A stretch of DNA of 37,008 bases from Pseudomonadota bacterium. Lineage in GTDB: Bacteria > Pseudomonadota > Gammaproteobacteria > UBA1113. Every line of letters begins with the position of its first letter. The first letter of the stretch is position 1. The position numbers and the translations under genes were made by a program. The notes beneath the pieces are model-generated. The model worked only from the letters and a program-made list of their open reading frames with translations, made no database searches and had not been told where the DNA came from. Where the stretch lies: the NCBI GenBank assembly GCA_021778015.1, contig JAJYCX010000018.1, positions 1 to 37,008 on the forward strand. Direction: 5' to 3'. Shown here in pieces: positions 15,329 to 24,318 of the stretch.

Positions 15329-16626
15329 AGACTACCAATTTACAAGCACGTGCTAACAACGTGTTATGCGATGTGATCCTTGAAGGTTATTCTTTAGATG
15401 AAGCCTTGAGTCACGCGCTCAAAAAGAACAATGCGCAAAAAGGGTTATTGCAAGAATTGTGTTATGGCACACTACGTCACTATGAACGATTAGTCTATAT
15501 CTTAGATCAACTGTTACAAAAGCCGCTTAAAAAAGGCGATGGCGATATTGAAATTCTATTGTTATTGGGTTTATATCAATTGCAAGAAATGCATATGCCA
15601 GAAGCCGTCAGTGTCGCTGAAACAGTGAATGCCGTTCAAAAAACGTGGGCTAAGGGTTTGGTCAATGCGGTATTGCGCAATTTTCTACGCGCAAAAGCCA
15701 CATTGACTGCTGAGGACAACATGCCCGAAAGCGCTCACTATTTACATCCACAATGGATGATCCATTTGTGGCAACAAGCATTTCCACAGCATTGGCAAGC
15801 TATTTGCAAGGCCAATAATGAACGGCCTCCTATGAGCTTACGTATCAATTTAGCTCGCATTGAAAAAGAAGCATATTGCGCGCTACTGACTGAAAGTAAT
15901 ATTGCATTTCACGATGTGCCCACCATCCCTAGCGCTGTCATTTTAGACAAAGCCATGGGGGTCGATATTTTACCTGGATTTAGCGAAGGCAAAGTGTCCG
16001 TACAAGATTGTGGCGCACAAGTTTTAATATCATTGCTAGACTTAAAACCTGAACTGAATATTTTAGATGCTTGCAGCGCACCGGGTGGAAAATTATTACA
16101 TCTATTGGAAAGTGCTGATCCCTCGGTTAAAGTGACTGCCGTAGAAATCGACCCTAACCGCATGCTGAAAATAAAAGATAACTTACAGCGTTTGCACTTT
16201 AATAAACGTGCCAAATTGATCACCGCCGATATCTTAGACACCAAAGCTTGGTCGCAAGGCGAATTATATGATCGCATTATTGCCGATGTGCCCTGCTCTG
16301 CTACAGGCGTGATACGTAGACATCCCGATATTAAGTTATTACGACAAGAAGAAGATATAGAACAATTTGCAATCACACAATATGAGATTCTAGAAACGTT
16401 GTGGCTTGCTTTAAAACCTGAAGGCATCTTAATTTATATCACTTGCTCTATTTGCCCGCAAGAAAATGAAGATCTGATTCAACAGTTTTTAGCCTATAAT
16501 CCAGACGCACAGTGTTTGCCTATTAACGCACAACTAGGTTTAGCCTTAACCTACGGTTATCAATTTCTACCTGGCCTGTATCCAGGCGATGGTTTTTATT
16601 ATGCAAAATTGCAGAAATTGGCTTAG
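15325..16626 (+). CDS. rsmB: 16S rRNA (cytosine-967 C5) methyltransferase
   Basis: 433 residues. The N-terminal NusB-like domain (about 1-130) is followed by a Rossmann methyltransferase domain: motif I LDACSAPGGKLLHLLE (248-262), AVEIDPNRM, motif IV DVPCSATGVIRRHPD with C324, and motif VI YITCSICPQENE with the catalytic C374. The two Cys residues fit m5C RNA methyltransferases. It modifies C967 of 16S rRNA. It overlaps fmt by 4 nt, a common fmt-rsmB arrangement. Confidence 0.96.
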   Translation: MKTTNLQARANNVLCDVILEGYSLDEALSHALKKNNAQKGLLQELCYGTLRHYERLVYILDQLLQKPLKKGDGDIEILLLLGLYQLQEMHMPEAVSVAETVNAVQKTWAKGLVNAVLRNFLRAKATLTAEDNMPESAHYLHPQWMIHLWQQAFPQHWQAICKANNERPPMSLRINLARIEKEAYCALLTESNIAFHDVPTIPSAVILDKAMGVDILPGFSEGKVSVQDCGAQVLISLLDLKPELNILDACSAPGGKLLHLLESADPSVKVTAVEIDPNRMLKIKDNLQRLHFNKRAKLITADILDTKAWSQGELYDRIIADVPCSATGVIRRHPDIKLLRQEEDIEQFAITQYEILETLWLALKPEGILIYITCSICPQENEDLIQQFLAYNPDAQCLPINAQLGLALTYGYQFLPGLYPGDGFYYAKLQKLA

Positions 16627-16698
16627 GCGGCAGTACATTGCCTCCTATGGCTATTTATGCTCTAATGATCTACATCATTATTCTAGGGGATAGGAACT

Positions 16699-18171
16699 AT
16701 GTCCATAGCGGATACCAATACTGTGAATGTTAAGCAGCCCCCGGGGCTAAAAGTGCTGTTTCTAGTTGAAATGTGGGAACGATTTGGTTTTTACACGATA
16801 CAAACTCTATTGGTACTCTATTTAGTCAACAAATTACTGTTCACCGATCACGCCGCCTATGGTTTATTTGCAGCCTTTACAGCTTTAACTTATGCCAGTC
16901 CCGTCTTTGGCGGGTTTTTAGCCGATCGCTATCTAGGATTTCGCCCCGCCATTAATTTAGGGCTAGTCTTATTCATCTTGGGTTATGCTTGCTTATTCCT
17001 GTTTACGAATGCTATTCCCTTCCACTTCGCATTGGCTTTAGTCATTCTAGGCACAGGTTTTTTAAAAGGAACTATCTCTAGTTTGCTAGGTCGATTGTAT
17101 AAAGAAAATGATATACGCCGTAATGCTGGTTTTACGCTGTTTTATATGGGAATCAATATAGGAGGTTTAGCCGCCTCCATCTTCAGCAGTATCATTGCTA
17201 TCAAATGGGGGTTTCAATATGCTTTTTTACTGGCAACAGTGGGAATGATCATCGGTTATTTTACATTTCTAAAAGGCAGACGTTACCTAGAAGAAAAAGG
17301 CGAATTACCTGCTTGGGAAAACTCTTTCTTTTCTAAATACCCCATCCTTCTATTAACACTCTGTGTTTTATTTGCAGCTGCTTTATCCTATTTCCTACAG
17401 TTTTACGATATTATTTCTAATGTTATTCTAAGTCTATTAATGTTGTTTATCTTATTCTTGGTGTGGAACGCAACAAAACTAGGCAAAGCAGAACAACGCA
17501 AAATGATGGTAATAGGCAGTTTATTGATATTTTCTACGATTTTCTGGGCCTTATATTTTCAAACTTTTCTTTCCGTTACTTTATTTATAGACCGTTCCGT
17601 AGATCGACAAGTTCTAGGCTACACCATCCCTACCGCTATGTTTCAAGGATTCAACTCATTTTACATCATTGCACTATCGCCCGTCCTTGCACAAATTTGG
17701 ATCTGGTTAGAAAAGAGTAAGATCAATCCTTCTGATCCTCTAAAGTTTGCCTTAGGGCTTTTCTTCATGGGCGCAGGATTCTTAATATTAGCATTGGCCG
17801 TAACATTAGCTGGTCCAGATGCTCAGGTTATGGCAGCATGGCTTATTTTAAGCTTCTTATTGCAAACTCTAGGCGAATTGCTGCTATCCCCTACGGGCTT
17901 ATCCATGGTAACCAAACTTGCGCCTAGCAACTGGACCAGCATGTTGATGGGCCTGTGGTTTATGTCCTTAGCAGCAGGGAATGCTTTAGCAGGCAAGATT
18001 GCTAATTTTATGGCATTACCTGCGTCTCTTCCCGCGCATTTTTCTGTGACACAATTTTATGGCCATACGTTTAACCAACTAGGTTGGTTTTCTGTAGCCA
18101 TTGCAGTGTTGCTATTAATCTGCACGCCTTTGTTCAATCGTTTAATATCTAATAGTGAGTCCTCATCATGA
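16699..18171 (+). CDS. POT/PTR family proton-coupled peptide transporter
   Basis: 490 residues, about 12-14 membrane helices. The POT signature is complete: EMWERFGFYTIQTLL with the ExxERF motif (E24, E27, R28, F29), GGFLADRYLGFRPAI in TM2-3, and FTLFYMGINIGGLAAS, the PTR2 region. These transporters import di- and tripeptides with protons, a fitting carbon and nitrogen source for an intracellular bacterium that lives on host peptides. GGGGATAGGA precedes the ATG. Its stop codon overlaps the kdsB start (ATGA), so the two are co-expressed, although their functions are unrelated. Confidence 0.92.
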   Translation: MSIADTNTVNVKQPPGLKVLFLVEMWERFGFYTIQTLLVLYLVNKLLFTDHAAYGLFAAFTALTYASPVFGGFLADRYLGFRPAINLGLVLFILGYACLFLFTNAIPFHFALALVILGTGFLKGTISSLLGRLYKENDIRRNAGFTLFYMGINIGGLAASIFSSIIAIKWGFQYAFLLATVGMIIGYFTFLKGRRYLEEKGELPAWENSFFSKYPILLLTLCVLFAAALSYFLQFYDIISNVILSLLMLFILFLVWNATKLGKAEQRKMMVIGSLLIFSTIFWALYFQTFLSVTLFIDRSVDRQVLGYTIPTAMFQGFNSFYIIALSPVLAQIWIWLEKSKINPSDPLKFALGLFFMGAGFLILALAVTLAGPDAQVMAAWLILSFLLQTLGELLLSPTGLSMVTKLAPSNWTSMLMGLWFMSLAAGNALAGKIANFMALPASLPAHFSVTQFYGHTFNQLGWFSVAIAVLLLICTPLFNRLISNSESSS

Positions 18172-18893
18172 GTGTATTGTGTGTAATCCCCGCTAGACTA
18201 CGTTCAACGCGTTTGCCTAATAAAATGTTGGCGTTGTTACAAGGCCAACCCCTAATTCAAAAAACGTATTTAGCAGCCAAAGGAAGCCCCGATATTGATC
18301 GCCTAGTCGTCGCTACCGACAGCGTGGAGATTAAAGCTATCGTTGAAGAAGTGGGTGGTGAAGTCATGATGACACCCACCGACTGTCAAACCGGTTCAGA
18401 CCGCGTTGCGCATGTGGCCAGAGAATACAGCGATTTTAACATCGTGGTGAATCTGCAAGGCGACGAACCCTTCATACGCAAAGAAATGCTCACGACTTTA
18501 ATCGCACCTTTTCACGATAAAAATCCGCCTAAAATGGCGACCCTGGCTTATGATTTAATCGTGGACACAGAATACAATGATCCATCGATCGTCAAAGTGA
18601 TCTGTGACATGAATAACGACGCTATTTATTTTTCGCGCTCGCCTATTCCATATCATCGTGATACCAATGCCGAATTAAAAGTATTGCATCACATGGGCAT
18701 TTACGCCTATCAACGCGATTTCTTATTGCAATATACACAATGGCCACAAACGCCTTTGGAAAAAGCTGAGTTATTAGAACAACTGCGCGCTATTGAGCAT
18801 GGTTATAAGATACGAGTCTGTTACACGCCCTATCGCACCATAGAAATTAATACGCCTGAAGAATTGGAAAAGGCGCAGCAGTTTGGGGGATAA
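18168..18893 (+). CDS. kdsB: CMP-KDO synthetase (3-deoxy-manno-octulosonate cytidylyltransferase)
   Basis: 241 residues. The nucleotide-binding start is CVIPARLRSTRLPNKML, followed by VATDSVEI, MTPTDCQTGSDRVAHVA and VVNLQGDEPFI with the metal-binding Asp. IYFSRSPIPYHRD and HMGIYAYQRDFL are also typical. It activates KDO with CTP for lipid A-core synthesis, so the organism makes a KDO-bearing lipopolysaccharide. It is translationally coupled to the peptide transporter. Tail to tail with pncA, with only 4 nt between the genes. Confidence 0.96.
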   Translation: MSVLCVIPARLRSTRLPNKMLALLQGQPLIQKTYLAAKGSPDIDRLVVATDSVEIKAIVEEVGGEVMMTPTDCQTGSDRVAHVAREYSDFNIVVNLQGDEPFIRKEMLTTLIAPFHDKNPPKMATLAYDLIVDTEYNDPSIVKVICDMNNDAIYFSRSPIPYHRDTNAELKVLHHMGIYAYQRDFLLQYTQWPQTPLEKAELLEQLRAIEHGYKIRVCYTPYRTIEINTPEELEKAQQFGG

Positions 18894-18897
18894 TCTT

Positions 18898-19539
18898 TTA
18901 TGGATTAAACTCCGCTGTCGCTGCAACAAAAGCAATGCCTACTGCTTTCATTTCTTGGATTGCCTTTTCTATGGCTATGGGATCTAAACCTCTGCAAGCG
19001 GCTAAATTGACGACTACATCGAAGCCCGCGCGTCGTAATTGCAGCGCCGTGGTTTTGACACAATATTCCGTGGCTAAGCCGCCTACAATAACACACTGGA
19101 TACCATGAACTTTAAGAAATTCTAAAACACCCGTACTTAATTTCTCGGCCAAATCATGATAACAAGCCCCGTAAGGATGCATATCCAATTCTATGCCCTT
19201 CCAAACCACATAATTATAATCGGCGATAGCCGGCAAACCAGACAAACTTTCAAATCCTAAGGTCCCAGGGACGGCATGTACGGGCCAATAACAATCCATA
19301 TGTGAGCCTGTGATAGCAGATAAGGGTGGATGTTTAGCATCCGCCACCCATAAGGCCTGATCACTGTGGCTATCCTTAGAAGCTAAGCGCAAACTGGCAA
19401 AACGGGCTTGAGCATTGAGCTCAGCGACGATCTCCGTGCCACCAGGCACAGGCAATTCTTGTGGGCACAAAGGTGTGAATGTTTTTTGTGCATCCACATC
19501 AAAACTGGCCACAGCGCTCTTTTTGGGTAATTGGTACAT
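18898..19539 (-). CDS. pncA: Nicotinamidase (isochorismatase-fold cysteine hydrolase)
   Basis: 213 residues. Catalytic triad visible as D16 (FDVDAQKTF), K114 (VVWKGIELD) and C160 (ATEYCVKTTA). Metal-site residues lie in SKDSHSD, and WPVHAVPGT is typical of PncA. It converts nicotinamide to nicotinate in the NAD salvage route, useful inside a host cell. Only a weak Shine-Dalgarno. Close homologues with the same triad include other isochorismatase-like amidohydrolases, but the WPxHxxxGT and metal motifs favour PncA. Confidence 0.88.
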   Translation of the reverse strand: MYQLPKKSAVASFDVDAQKTFTPLCPQELPVPGGTEIVAELNAQARFASLRLASKDSHSDQALWVADAKHPPLSAITGSHMDCYWPVHAVPGTLGFESLSGLPAIADYNYVVWKGIELDMHPYGACYHDLAEKLSTGVLEFLKVHGIQCVIVGGLATEYCVKTTALQLRRAGFDVVVNLAACRGLDPIAIEKAIQEMKAVGIAFVAATAEFNP

Positions 19540-19638
19540 GACAACTCTTATTCAGCGTAGAAGCTATCTGAATCATAACAAAAGTCGGATTTTATATCCA
19601 TGAACAAATAAAATTTGTTTTAAAAATAACCATATTGG

Positions 19639-19667
19639 TTGTAAAAAAGCAGAAATTAGTTTATTCT
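19639..19667 (+). promoter_or_regulatory. Sigma70 promoter of the tRNA-Ser locus
   Basis: TTGTAA (19639-19644), 17-nt spacer, TATTCT (19662-19667). The truncated tRNA-Ser copy begins 16 nt below the -10, so the intact tRNA-Ser would be read only after passing through the broken copy and its insertion. Confidence 0.55.
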
Positions 19668-19682
19668 TGCTCTCCATCGTGT

Positions 19683-19858
19683 GGAGAGGTGTCCGAGTGG
19701 TTTAAGGAGCACGCCTGGAAAGTGTGTGTACGTTAATCCGTACCGAGGGTCGACAAAATACGAGCGTAAAGCGCGTAGCGCGGCGAGTATTTTGGACGCA
19801 CGCAGTGCGCCCGTAGGGCGAAGTACGAAACGAAGTGAGTACTGAGTCCATCCCTCCC
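19683..19858 (+). pseudogene. tRNA-Ser(GGA) copy broken in the T-loop
   Basis: Bases 19683-19750 are identical to the first 68 nt of the intact tRNA-Ser at 19891. After GAGGGT the T-loop is interrupted (CGA in place of TTCGA), about 96 bp of unrelated sequence follows, and ATCCCTCCC resumes at 19850, like the 3' side of the T-stem. The acceptor 3' strand and CCA are then lost. It cannot fold as a tRNA. Confidence 0.85.
19754..19849. mobile_element. Insertion of about 96 bp in a tRNA-Ser T-loop, rich in small dyads
   Basis: The insert consists of consecutive small inverted repeats: AAAATAC/GTATTTT, CGCACGCAGTGCG, GCCCGTAGGGC and AGTAC/GTACT, enclosed partly by GGAC/GTCC. No coding capacity. 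Its exact ends are uncertain by a few bases. It looks like a miniature structured repeat and not a known insertion sequence; no transposase is linked. Confidence 0.55.
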
Positions 19859-19890
19859 GGTGGGGAAGTTAGTTTCTGTATATTTGAAAT

Positions 19891-19980
<90 letters not shown>

Positions 19981-20006
19981 ATTTTGATTGGCTATTGAAA
20001 GAAAAT

Positions 20007-20549
20007 ATGAACAAAGTCATCCTATACATCGCCGCTTCTTTAGACTTATTTATCGCTGACAAACAAGGTAGCGTAGATTGGTTACCTCAACCCGAAAATG
20101 CAGCCGAAGACACAGAAGATTTATTTGGCTTTAAGGCTTTGATGCAACGCATTGGACTCATTGTCATGGGCAGTCACAGTTATCAACAAATATTAGGCTT
20201 TGGCGAATGGGCTTGGCTGGATAAGCAAACCTATGTATTCACCTCGCAGAATCTAAGCACCGAACTTCCTTGTGTTACATTCGTGCGCGATAAACCTACA
20301 GCTTTTATGGAAACAATAAAGTTAACGAAACCCAATACAGATATTTGGTTATTGGGTGGTGCCGAGCTTGCCCATTCTTTTGCTCACGATAATTTAATCG
20401 ACGAAGTGATCTTAACTGTGATCCCCGTCAATTTAGGCGATGGGATCAAGCTAAAATTAGACTGGAATGATTTTACACTTGATTCTGAAAAACCTTGTGT
20501 AGATGGTATGGTGCAAAGAACTTATAGGCGCAAAAATGACAACGACTGA
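20007..20549 (+). CDS. Dihydrofolate reductase-like / RibD C-terminal domain reductase
   Basis: 180 residues from ATG 20007 (an earlier start would fall inside tRNA-Ser). It begins MNKVILYIAASLDLFIADKQ, followed by GSVDWL, then LIVMGSHSYQQIL and WLLGGAELAHSF with the NADP-binding Gly pair, and DEVILTVIPVNLGDGI, all typical of the RibD_C/DHFR-like family (YyaP/YwjB type). Members are NADPH reductases related to riboflavin synthesis enzymes, but most lack a proven substrate. It is close behind tRNA-Ser and may share its transcript. tspO follows after 36 nt. Confidence 0.85.
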   Translation: MNKVILYIAASLDLFIADKQGSVDWLPQPENAAEDTEDLFGFKALMQRIGLIVMGSHSYQQILGFGEWAWLDKQTYVFTSQNLSTELPCVTFVRDKPTAFMETIKLTKPNTDIWLLGGAELAHSFAHDNLIDEVILTVIPVNLGDGIKLKLDWNDFTLDSEKPCVDGMVQRTYRRKNDND

Positions 20550-20585
20550 TCACCCCTTTAACATCACGCCCGCTAAGGAAAAAAT

Positions 20586-21062
20586 ATGAAATCAACATTT
20601 AAAAAATACCAGGCAGAAATCGTAGGTAGTTTACTGTGTTTGCTGCTAGGCTTATTGTCTGGCTATAGCGTCAACGCGTCTGATCCCTTTTGGTATGTCA
20701 ACTTAAACAAACCAAGCTTCAATCCTCCCGCTTGGATATTTGGCCCTGCTTGGACAGTGCTTTACCTTATGATGGGCACTGCCTTGGGAAAACTTTGGAA
20801 AGACAAATCAAACAATAAATTGTTAATTATGTTATTCATTATACAATTTATTTTTAATTTGGCCTGGTCACCTTTGTTTTTTTATTTTCATCGCATCGAT
20901 TGGGCACTTGCCGATATAGATGCGCTCTGGCTTTCGTTACTCATTTTTATGATCGCTGCTCGTCATCACCGCAGTGTGTTCCTTTTATGTTTACCCTATC
21001 TTTTATGGGTTAGTTTTGCCATAGTCTTAAATTTTAGCATTTATACAATGAATATCCGCTAA
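20586..21062 (+). CDS. tspO: TspO/MBR family tryptophan-rich sensory protein
   Basis: 158 residues, five membrane helices. TspO landmarks are LNKPSFNPPAWIFGPAWTVL, YLMMGTALGKLW, QFIFNLAWSPLFF and the last helix PYLLWVSFAIVLNF with Asn and Tyr at the end. TspO proteins bind porphyrins and cholesterol-like ligands and respond to oxidative or light stress; function in this organism is unknown. AAGGAAAAAAT precedes the ATG. It may form a small operon with the DHFR-like gene. Confidence 0.92.
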   Translation: MKSTFKKYQAEIVGSLLCLLLGLLSGYSVNASDPFWYVNLNKPSFNPPAWIFGPAWTVLYLMMGTALGKLWKDKSNNKLLIMLFIIQFIFNLAWSPLFFYFHRIDWALADIDALWLSLLIFMIAARHHRSVFLLCLPYLLWVSFAIVLNFSIYTMNIR

Positions 21063-21444
21063 TTGACGGACAGATACTGTAGAGAACCCAGAGCCCGGCC
21101 TGCATAAAGGGGTATAGAGTCGACCTGTACGCGTTTATAATGAAGATGCGCGCATCCAAATCGAAGAAATGTCTTTAGATACAGAGACTTGACTACGCGC
21201 CGCAGCTTGGCATTGTGGAAGGCGACCTATAAACAGTGTAATCTGCAGGATAAAACTGGCTTTCCCACTTTGAAGAATAAACCAATTATTAAAGAATTTC
21301 TAAATTGGCACAAAGAAATTTTATAGGAATCAAAGGGATAACATACCTAAATATAATTCACATCAACCCGCAATAATTCCATCCTACTTCATTTTTGAAT
21401 AAATTATCTTAAACTTCTGTCTATTTTGAAATAAATGTCATTTT
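21063..21444. other. Gap of about 400 bp with a possible gene remnant
   Basis: An open stretch without a start codon runs from 21144 to a TAG at 21324-21326. It ends with LKNKPIIKEFLNWHKEIL, which reads like a true C-terminus, and other frames just upstream also look coding (NEDARIQIEEMSLDTE), suggesting a frameshifted relic. I do not recognise the family with confidence. From 21330 on, the sequence is very AT-rich and leads to the PmrA-type box at 21445. Confidence 0.3.
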
Positions 21445-21464
21445 CTTAATATTTCCTTAATGTT
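21445..21464 (+). promoter_or_regulatory. PmrA-box-like regulatory site
   Basis: CTTAATATT, two bases, CTTAATGTT. The published PmrA consensus of Legionella and Coxiella is a tandem of cTTAATatT with a 2-nt gap, so all core TTAAT positions fit. A -10-like TAGTAT (21472-21477) lies 7 nt below, placing the box over the -35 region, as at PmrA-activated effector genes. It points to control of the gene at 21513 by a PmrAB system. Confidence 0.68.
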
Positions 21465-21512
21465 CGCTTGGTAGTATACAAAAACAACACTATAAACAAG
21501 AAGGTAATTAAT

Positions 21513-23219
21513 ATGGCAGCTAATACTCAAAAAATAATTGAAGAGATGGGAGCGGTTAAAGCGATTAAGCAAGCTAGAAAAGGTAAAGTCTTTGATAAAC
21601 TTGCAGCTATTTTAGCAAATGTAAAGGGTTTAATTAGGACAGAATCTTCTCGTCTTCAAACCGCAGAGTGGTTCATTAACAGCTCACGCCATAATGGTGT
21701 GGCAATTCGAAATGTTTCGTCGGAACAAAAACTTAGCAAGACACATGAACTTATCTTATTTTGTCACGAAAAATTAGTGGCGATGCAGGATGATTTGGAT
21801 GATTTAATTGCAGACTTAGCTCTCAACCCTATAGACCCATCAACAATAACGACTTATTGTGAAAGATTCCTTCGAGATTATGGACATTTTGAATCTGCGT
21901 TTTGCCTATTGCTAGAAGCTATCCGCTGCGGTGATCAACAAGGCCAAATATTGAATGACCTTAAATTATTAGAAAAAAACATACTTGCTTTAGCACATAT
22001 CCATGCTAGACAAACGGATGAGTTCACATTGAGTACAAATGAGCCCATATTTAGTATGGATAATGACGACTTTGCCGATTTCTCTTCTTCCTCTTATGAT
22101 TCTCCTGCCCTCTCAACTACTGACTCATCCCCACAGAAACCAAAAGGCAGCGACAAAAAGGAAAAAGCTGAAATTTATACGCCATTCTCTAGCAACGATA
22201 CTCTATCTGAGAGTTTATCTAGTAAGGTAGAACCTCCGAAAAGGGCTCTAAGCGTCCAACGTCAAAATAGCGCATCTCCAAAGGAAGAAAAGTCTCATGA
22301 TGCAATCAGTCTTTTATCGGAAATGCTTAGACAAACAAAATATCTGGGTGACGCCATTTGGTCATTATGTTGTGAATATAAGAGCTTTCATCCCAGTGTA
22401 AAAGACGAGCACTACAAGATTGCAAAATCAAAACTAGATAGCTTGTCTAAACTAATACACGAACTTAAAAGGAACTTAAGAATAAGAACTGAAGGGCATA
22501 TTAGGAGTATGCCTGATTTTTACGACTATAAAAAGACTCTAAAGTCTCAAGTTGAAGAAATAAAGGCGATTCTTCAGGATCCTGCGTTGAAGAAAGAAAT
22601 GGAATTTATCTATAGTTTTATCAATAGAAAACCTGTCAATCACAATGCAAAATTAAAGCATTCTCAATGTGAGGTATATTATACTGCTTATACTAATAGA
22701 AATAAAATCTTAGAAAGTCTGTGCGCTAAAATTCTCGATCCTAACGGAATGGTTGGAAAAGACATAGCAAGGATTAGAGCAGAAACTAATGGAAAAATAA
22801 TAGTTAATGATGTATTTGCCGCCGAGCTAGAAATGGGATCTCCGCCTAGCTGTTCTGAAATAGAAGAAAGCAGCAGCCAACTTCCCTCTCCCCCAGAGAC
22901 AACTTCCGATGAGAAAGAACAGGAAGAAAATTTCGCGGGCGCTTATTCGGATAGAACAACACCACTCCCTATCATAGGACAAAAGCTATCTCCTATTACT
23001 TTTTTTAAAGAGTCCGCAAAAGAACAAGTTGCTTTTAAGTCAGAACTCGAGATCACTGACCCTTCCCAGCCACCAGAGCAAATTCCGGAGAACCATCAAG
23101 AAGAGCAAATTCCGGAGAACCATCAAGAAGAGCAAAAAGAAGATACGGTTAGCTCGAATCAAAATGCGTCTGGGCAAAATAGCATCATTTATAGGAGTCT
23201 TTCTTTCTCAAGAAAATAA
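21513..23219 (+). CDS. Large helical, partly disordered protein; putative Dot/Icm-type effector
   Basis: 568 residues from ATG 21513 (AAGGT 8 nt upstream; an earlier start would overlap the promoter). No recognised family. Residues 1-180 are mostly helical (IIEEMGAVKAIKQARKGKVFDKL and similar). About 185-270 is Ser/Pro/Asp-rich linker, about 275-435 is again helical and basic, and the tail is acidic and low in complexity with a 9-residue repeat EQIPENHQE twice (27-bp DNA repeat). It ends IIYRSLSFSRK. There is no signal peptide or membrane helix. The PmrA-like box upstream, the eukaryote-like low-complexity make-up and the Glu-rich C-terminal region are features of type IV effectors in Legionella and Coxiella. 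The function itself cannot be told. Confidence 0.6.
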   Translation: MAANTQKIIEEMGAVKAIKQARKGKVFDKLAAILANVKGLIRTESSRLQTAEWFINSSRHNGVAIRNVSSEQKLSKTHELILFCHEKLVAMQDDLDDLIADLALNPIDPSTITTYCERFLRDYGHFESAFCLLLEAIRCGDQQGQILNDLKLLEKNILALAHIHARQTDEFTLSTNEPIFSMDNDDFADFSSSSYDSPALSTTDSSPQKPKGSDKKEKAEIYTPFSSNDTLSESLSSKVEPPKRALSVQRQNSASPKEEKSHDAISLLSEMLRQTKYLGDAIWSLCCEYKSFHPSVKDEHYKIAKSKLDSLSKLIHELKRNLRIRTEGHIRSMPDFYDYKKTLKSQVEEIKAILQDPALKKEMEFIYSFINRKPVNHNAKLKHSQCEVYYTAYTNRNKILESLCAKILDPNGMVGKDIARIRAETNGKIIVNDVFAAELEMGSPPSCSEIEESSSQLPSPPETTSDEKEQEENFAGAYSDRTTPLPIIGQKLSPITFFKESAKEQVAFKSELEITDPSQPPEQIPENHQEEQIPENHQEEQKEDTVSSNQNASGQNSIIYRSLSFSRK

Positions 23220-23275
23220 TGGCTGGCAGAACGAGTTGCCATCGAAGATGAGAAATGCTGGTTTTATATGACATC

Positions 23276-23303
23276 TGTAGGTTGGGCTTTGGCGCAACCT
23301 ACA
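23276..23303 (+). terminator. Hairpin after the putative effector gene
   Basis: TGTAGGTTG ... CAACCTACA, a perfect 9-10-bp stem extended by GGC/GGC-type bases around a short loop, then ATTTAGATAAATTTTC. It lies 57 nt below the stop codon and between convergent genes, so it may serve both. Confidence 0.5.
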
Positions 23304-23344
23304 TTTAGATAAATTTTCAGGGTAAACTAAATAACGTAATAGTT

Positions 23345-24217
23345 TTAGATAGCAGGGTCAATATAACGAATAAAGCGCTGATAAGTCGCGTCCGTGTCTA
23401 AGCCATCTTCAATGGCCCAACACCAGGATAAAACGGATTGTACAAAGCACCAATCTAAGATCCGCTGTTGCTCTACGCCGAGATTAGTAGCAAACAAACC
23501 AATACGGTGGTGAATGATATTCTCCGCCGTATCCACCGCCAGCAGATCAGGAATGGGATTACGAATAAATGCGGCTACCTCATATGCAGCTTCGCCTATA
23601 ACACCCTTGGGATCGATCACCAGCCAATCATTACCATTTCGTAGAATATTGTCGTGGTGTAAATCCCCATGCAACAATACGTCTTTAGTCGATGTTTGTA
23701 GCAGTCGGTCGCGTAATGCCCGTGCAGTTTGCAGATAATTCTCCGGTATAGACCAATCTTGGTTTAAAATCATAAGCCAATCTTGAATATGAGGAAATGC
23801 TTTGCTTTTAGGTATAGGCGTTTGATGTAACCGCTTTAAACCTTGACACGTAATGGATACCGCTTCATTATCTCTTTGAGGAAAATAGGACTTTAATGAT
23901 TCCCCTGGAACGGCGCGTTGTAGCAATAACATGCCATCACTTTCAGCCAATACTGTAACTGCCCCAAAACCCATAAAAGCCCTCAGTGCTGCAGCTTCTC
24001 TTTTGAGCGCCTCGTTATCAATACCTAGTTTTAAGACCACAGGCCGCTCATCCCGAAAGCCGGACAATACATAATTGTAACTTAGATTTTTCACTGGTTT
24101 TAAACCGGATAATCCATATGCCTTTTCTATTTGGCCGACCATCCTAGGCAAATCAGCAAGCCATTGTTGGCCTTTTTTTCCTTGTAAGCTGCGGATGTTT
24201 TTCTCGAATAGCTGCAT
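23345..24217 (-). CDS. Aminoglycoside/hydroxyurea phosphotransferase family kinase (APH(6)-type)
   Basis: 290 residues of the APH_6_hur family. Nucleotide-binding Lys lies in RPVVLKLG (K63), the catalytic loop is LLHGDLHHDNIL (H183, D185, N190) and the metal Asp is in VIDPKGVIGEAAYEVA (D202). Relatives phosphorylate streptomycin or hydroxyurea, but chromosomal homologues are often of unknown substrate, so resistance should not be assumed. ATAGGATAG precedes the ATG. Divergent from the DJ-1/PfpI gene, with 101 nt between them. Confidence 0.85.
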   Translation of the reverse strand: MQLFEKNIRSLQGKKGQQWLADLPRMVGQIEKAYGLSGLKPVKNLSYNYVLSGFRDERPVVLKLGIDNEALKREAAALRAFMGFGAVTVLAESDGMLLLQRAVPGESLKSYFPQRDNEAVSITCQGLKRLHQTPIPKSKAFPHIQDWLMILNQDWSIPENYLQTARALRDRLLQTSTKDVLLHGDLHHDNILRNGNDWLVIDPKGVIGEAAYEVAAFIRNPIPDLLAVDTAENIIHHRIGLFATNLGVEQQRILDWCFVQSVLSWCWAIEDGLDTDATYQRFIRYIDPAI

Positions 24218-24318
24218 CGTTCTATCCTATTTTAGTTAGCTTTATCAGCTTGACATAATTGAATATTATATGCAATATACAAATATATAATTATTGTACC
24301 TGAAAGGGAGAACTTCAA

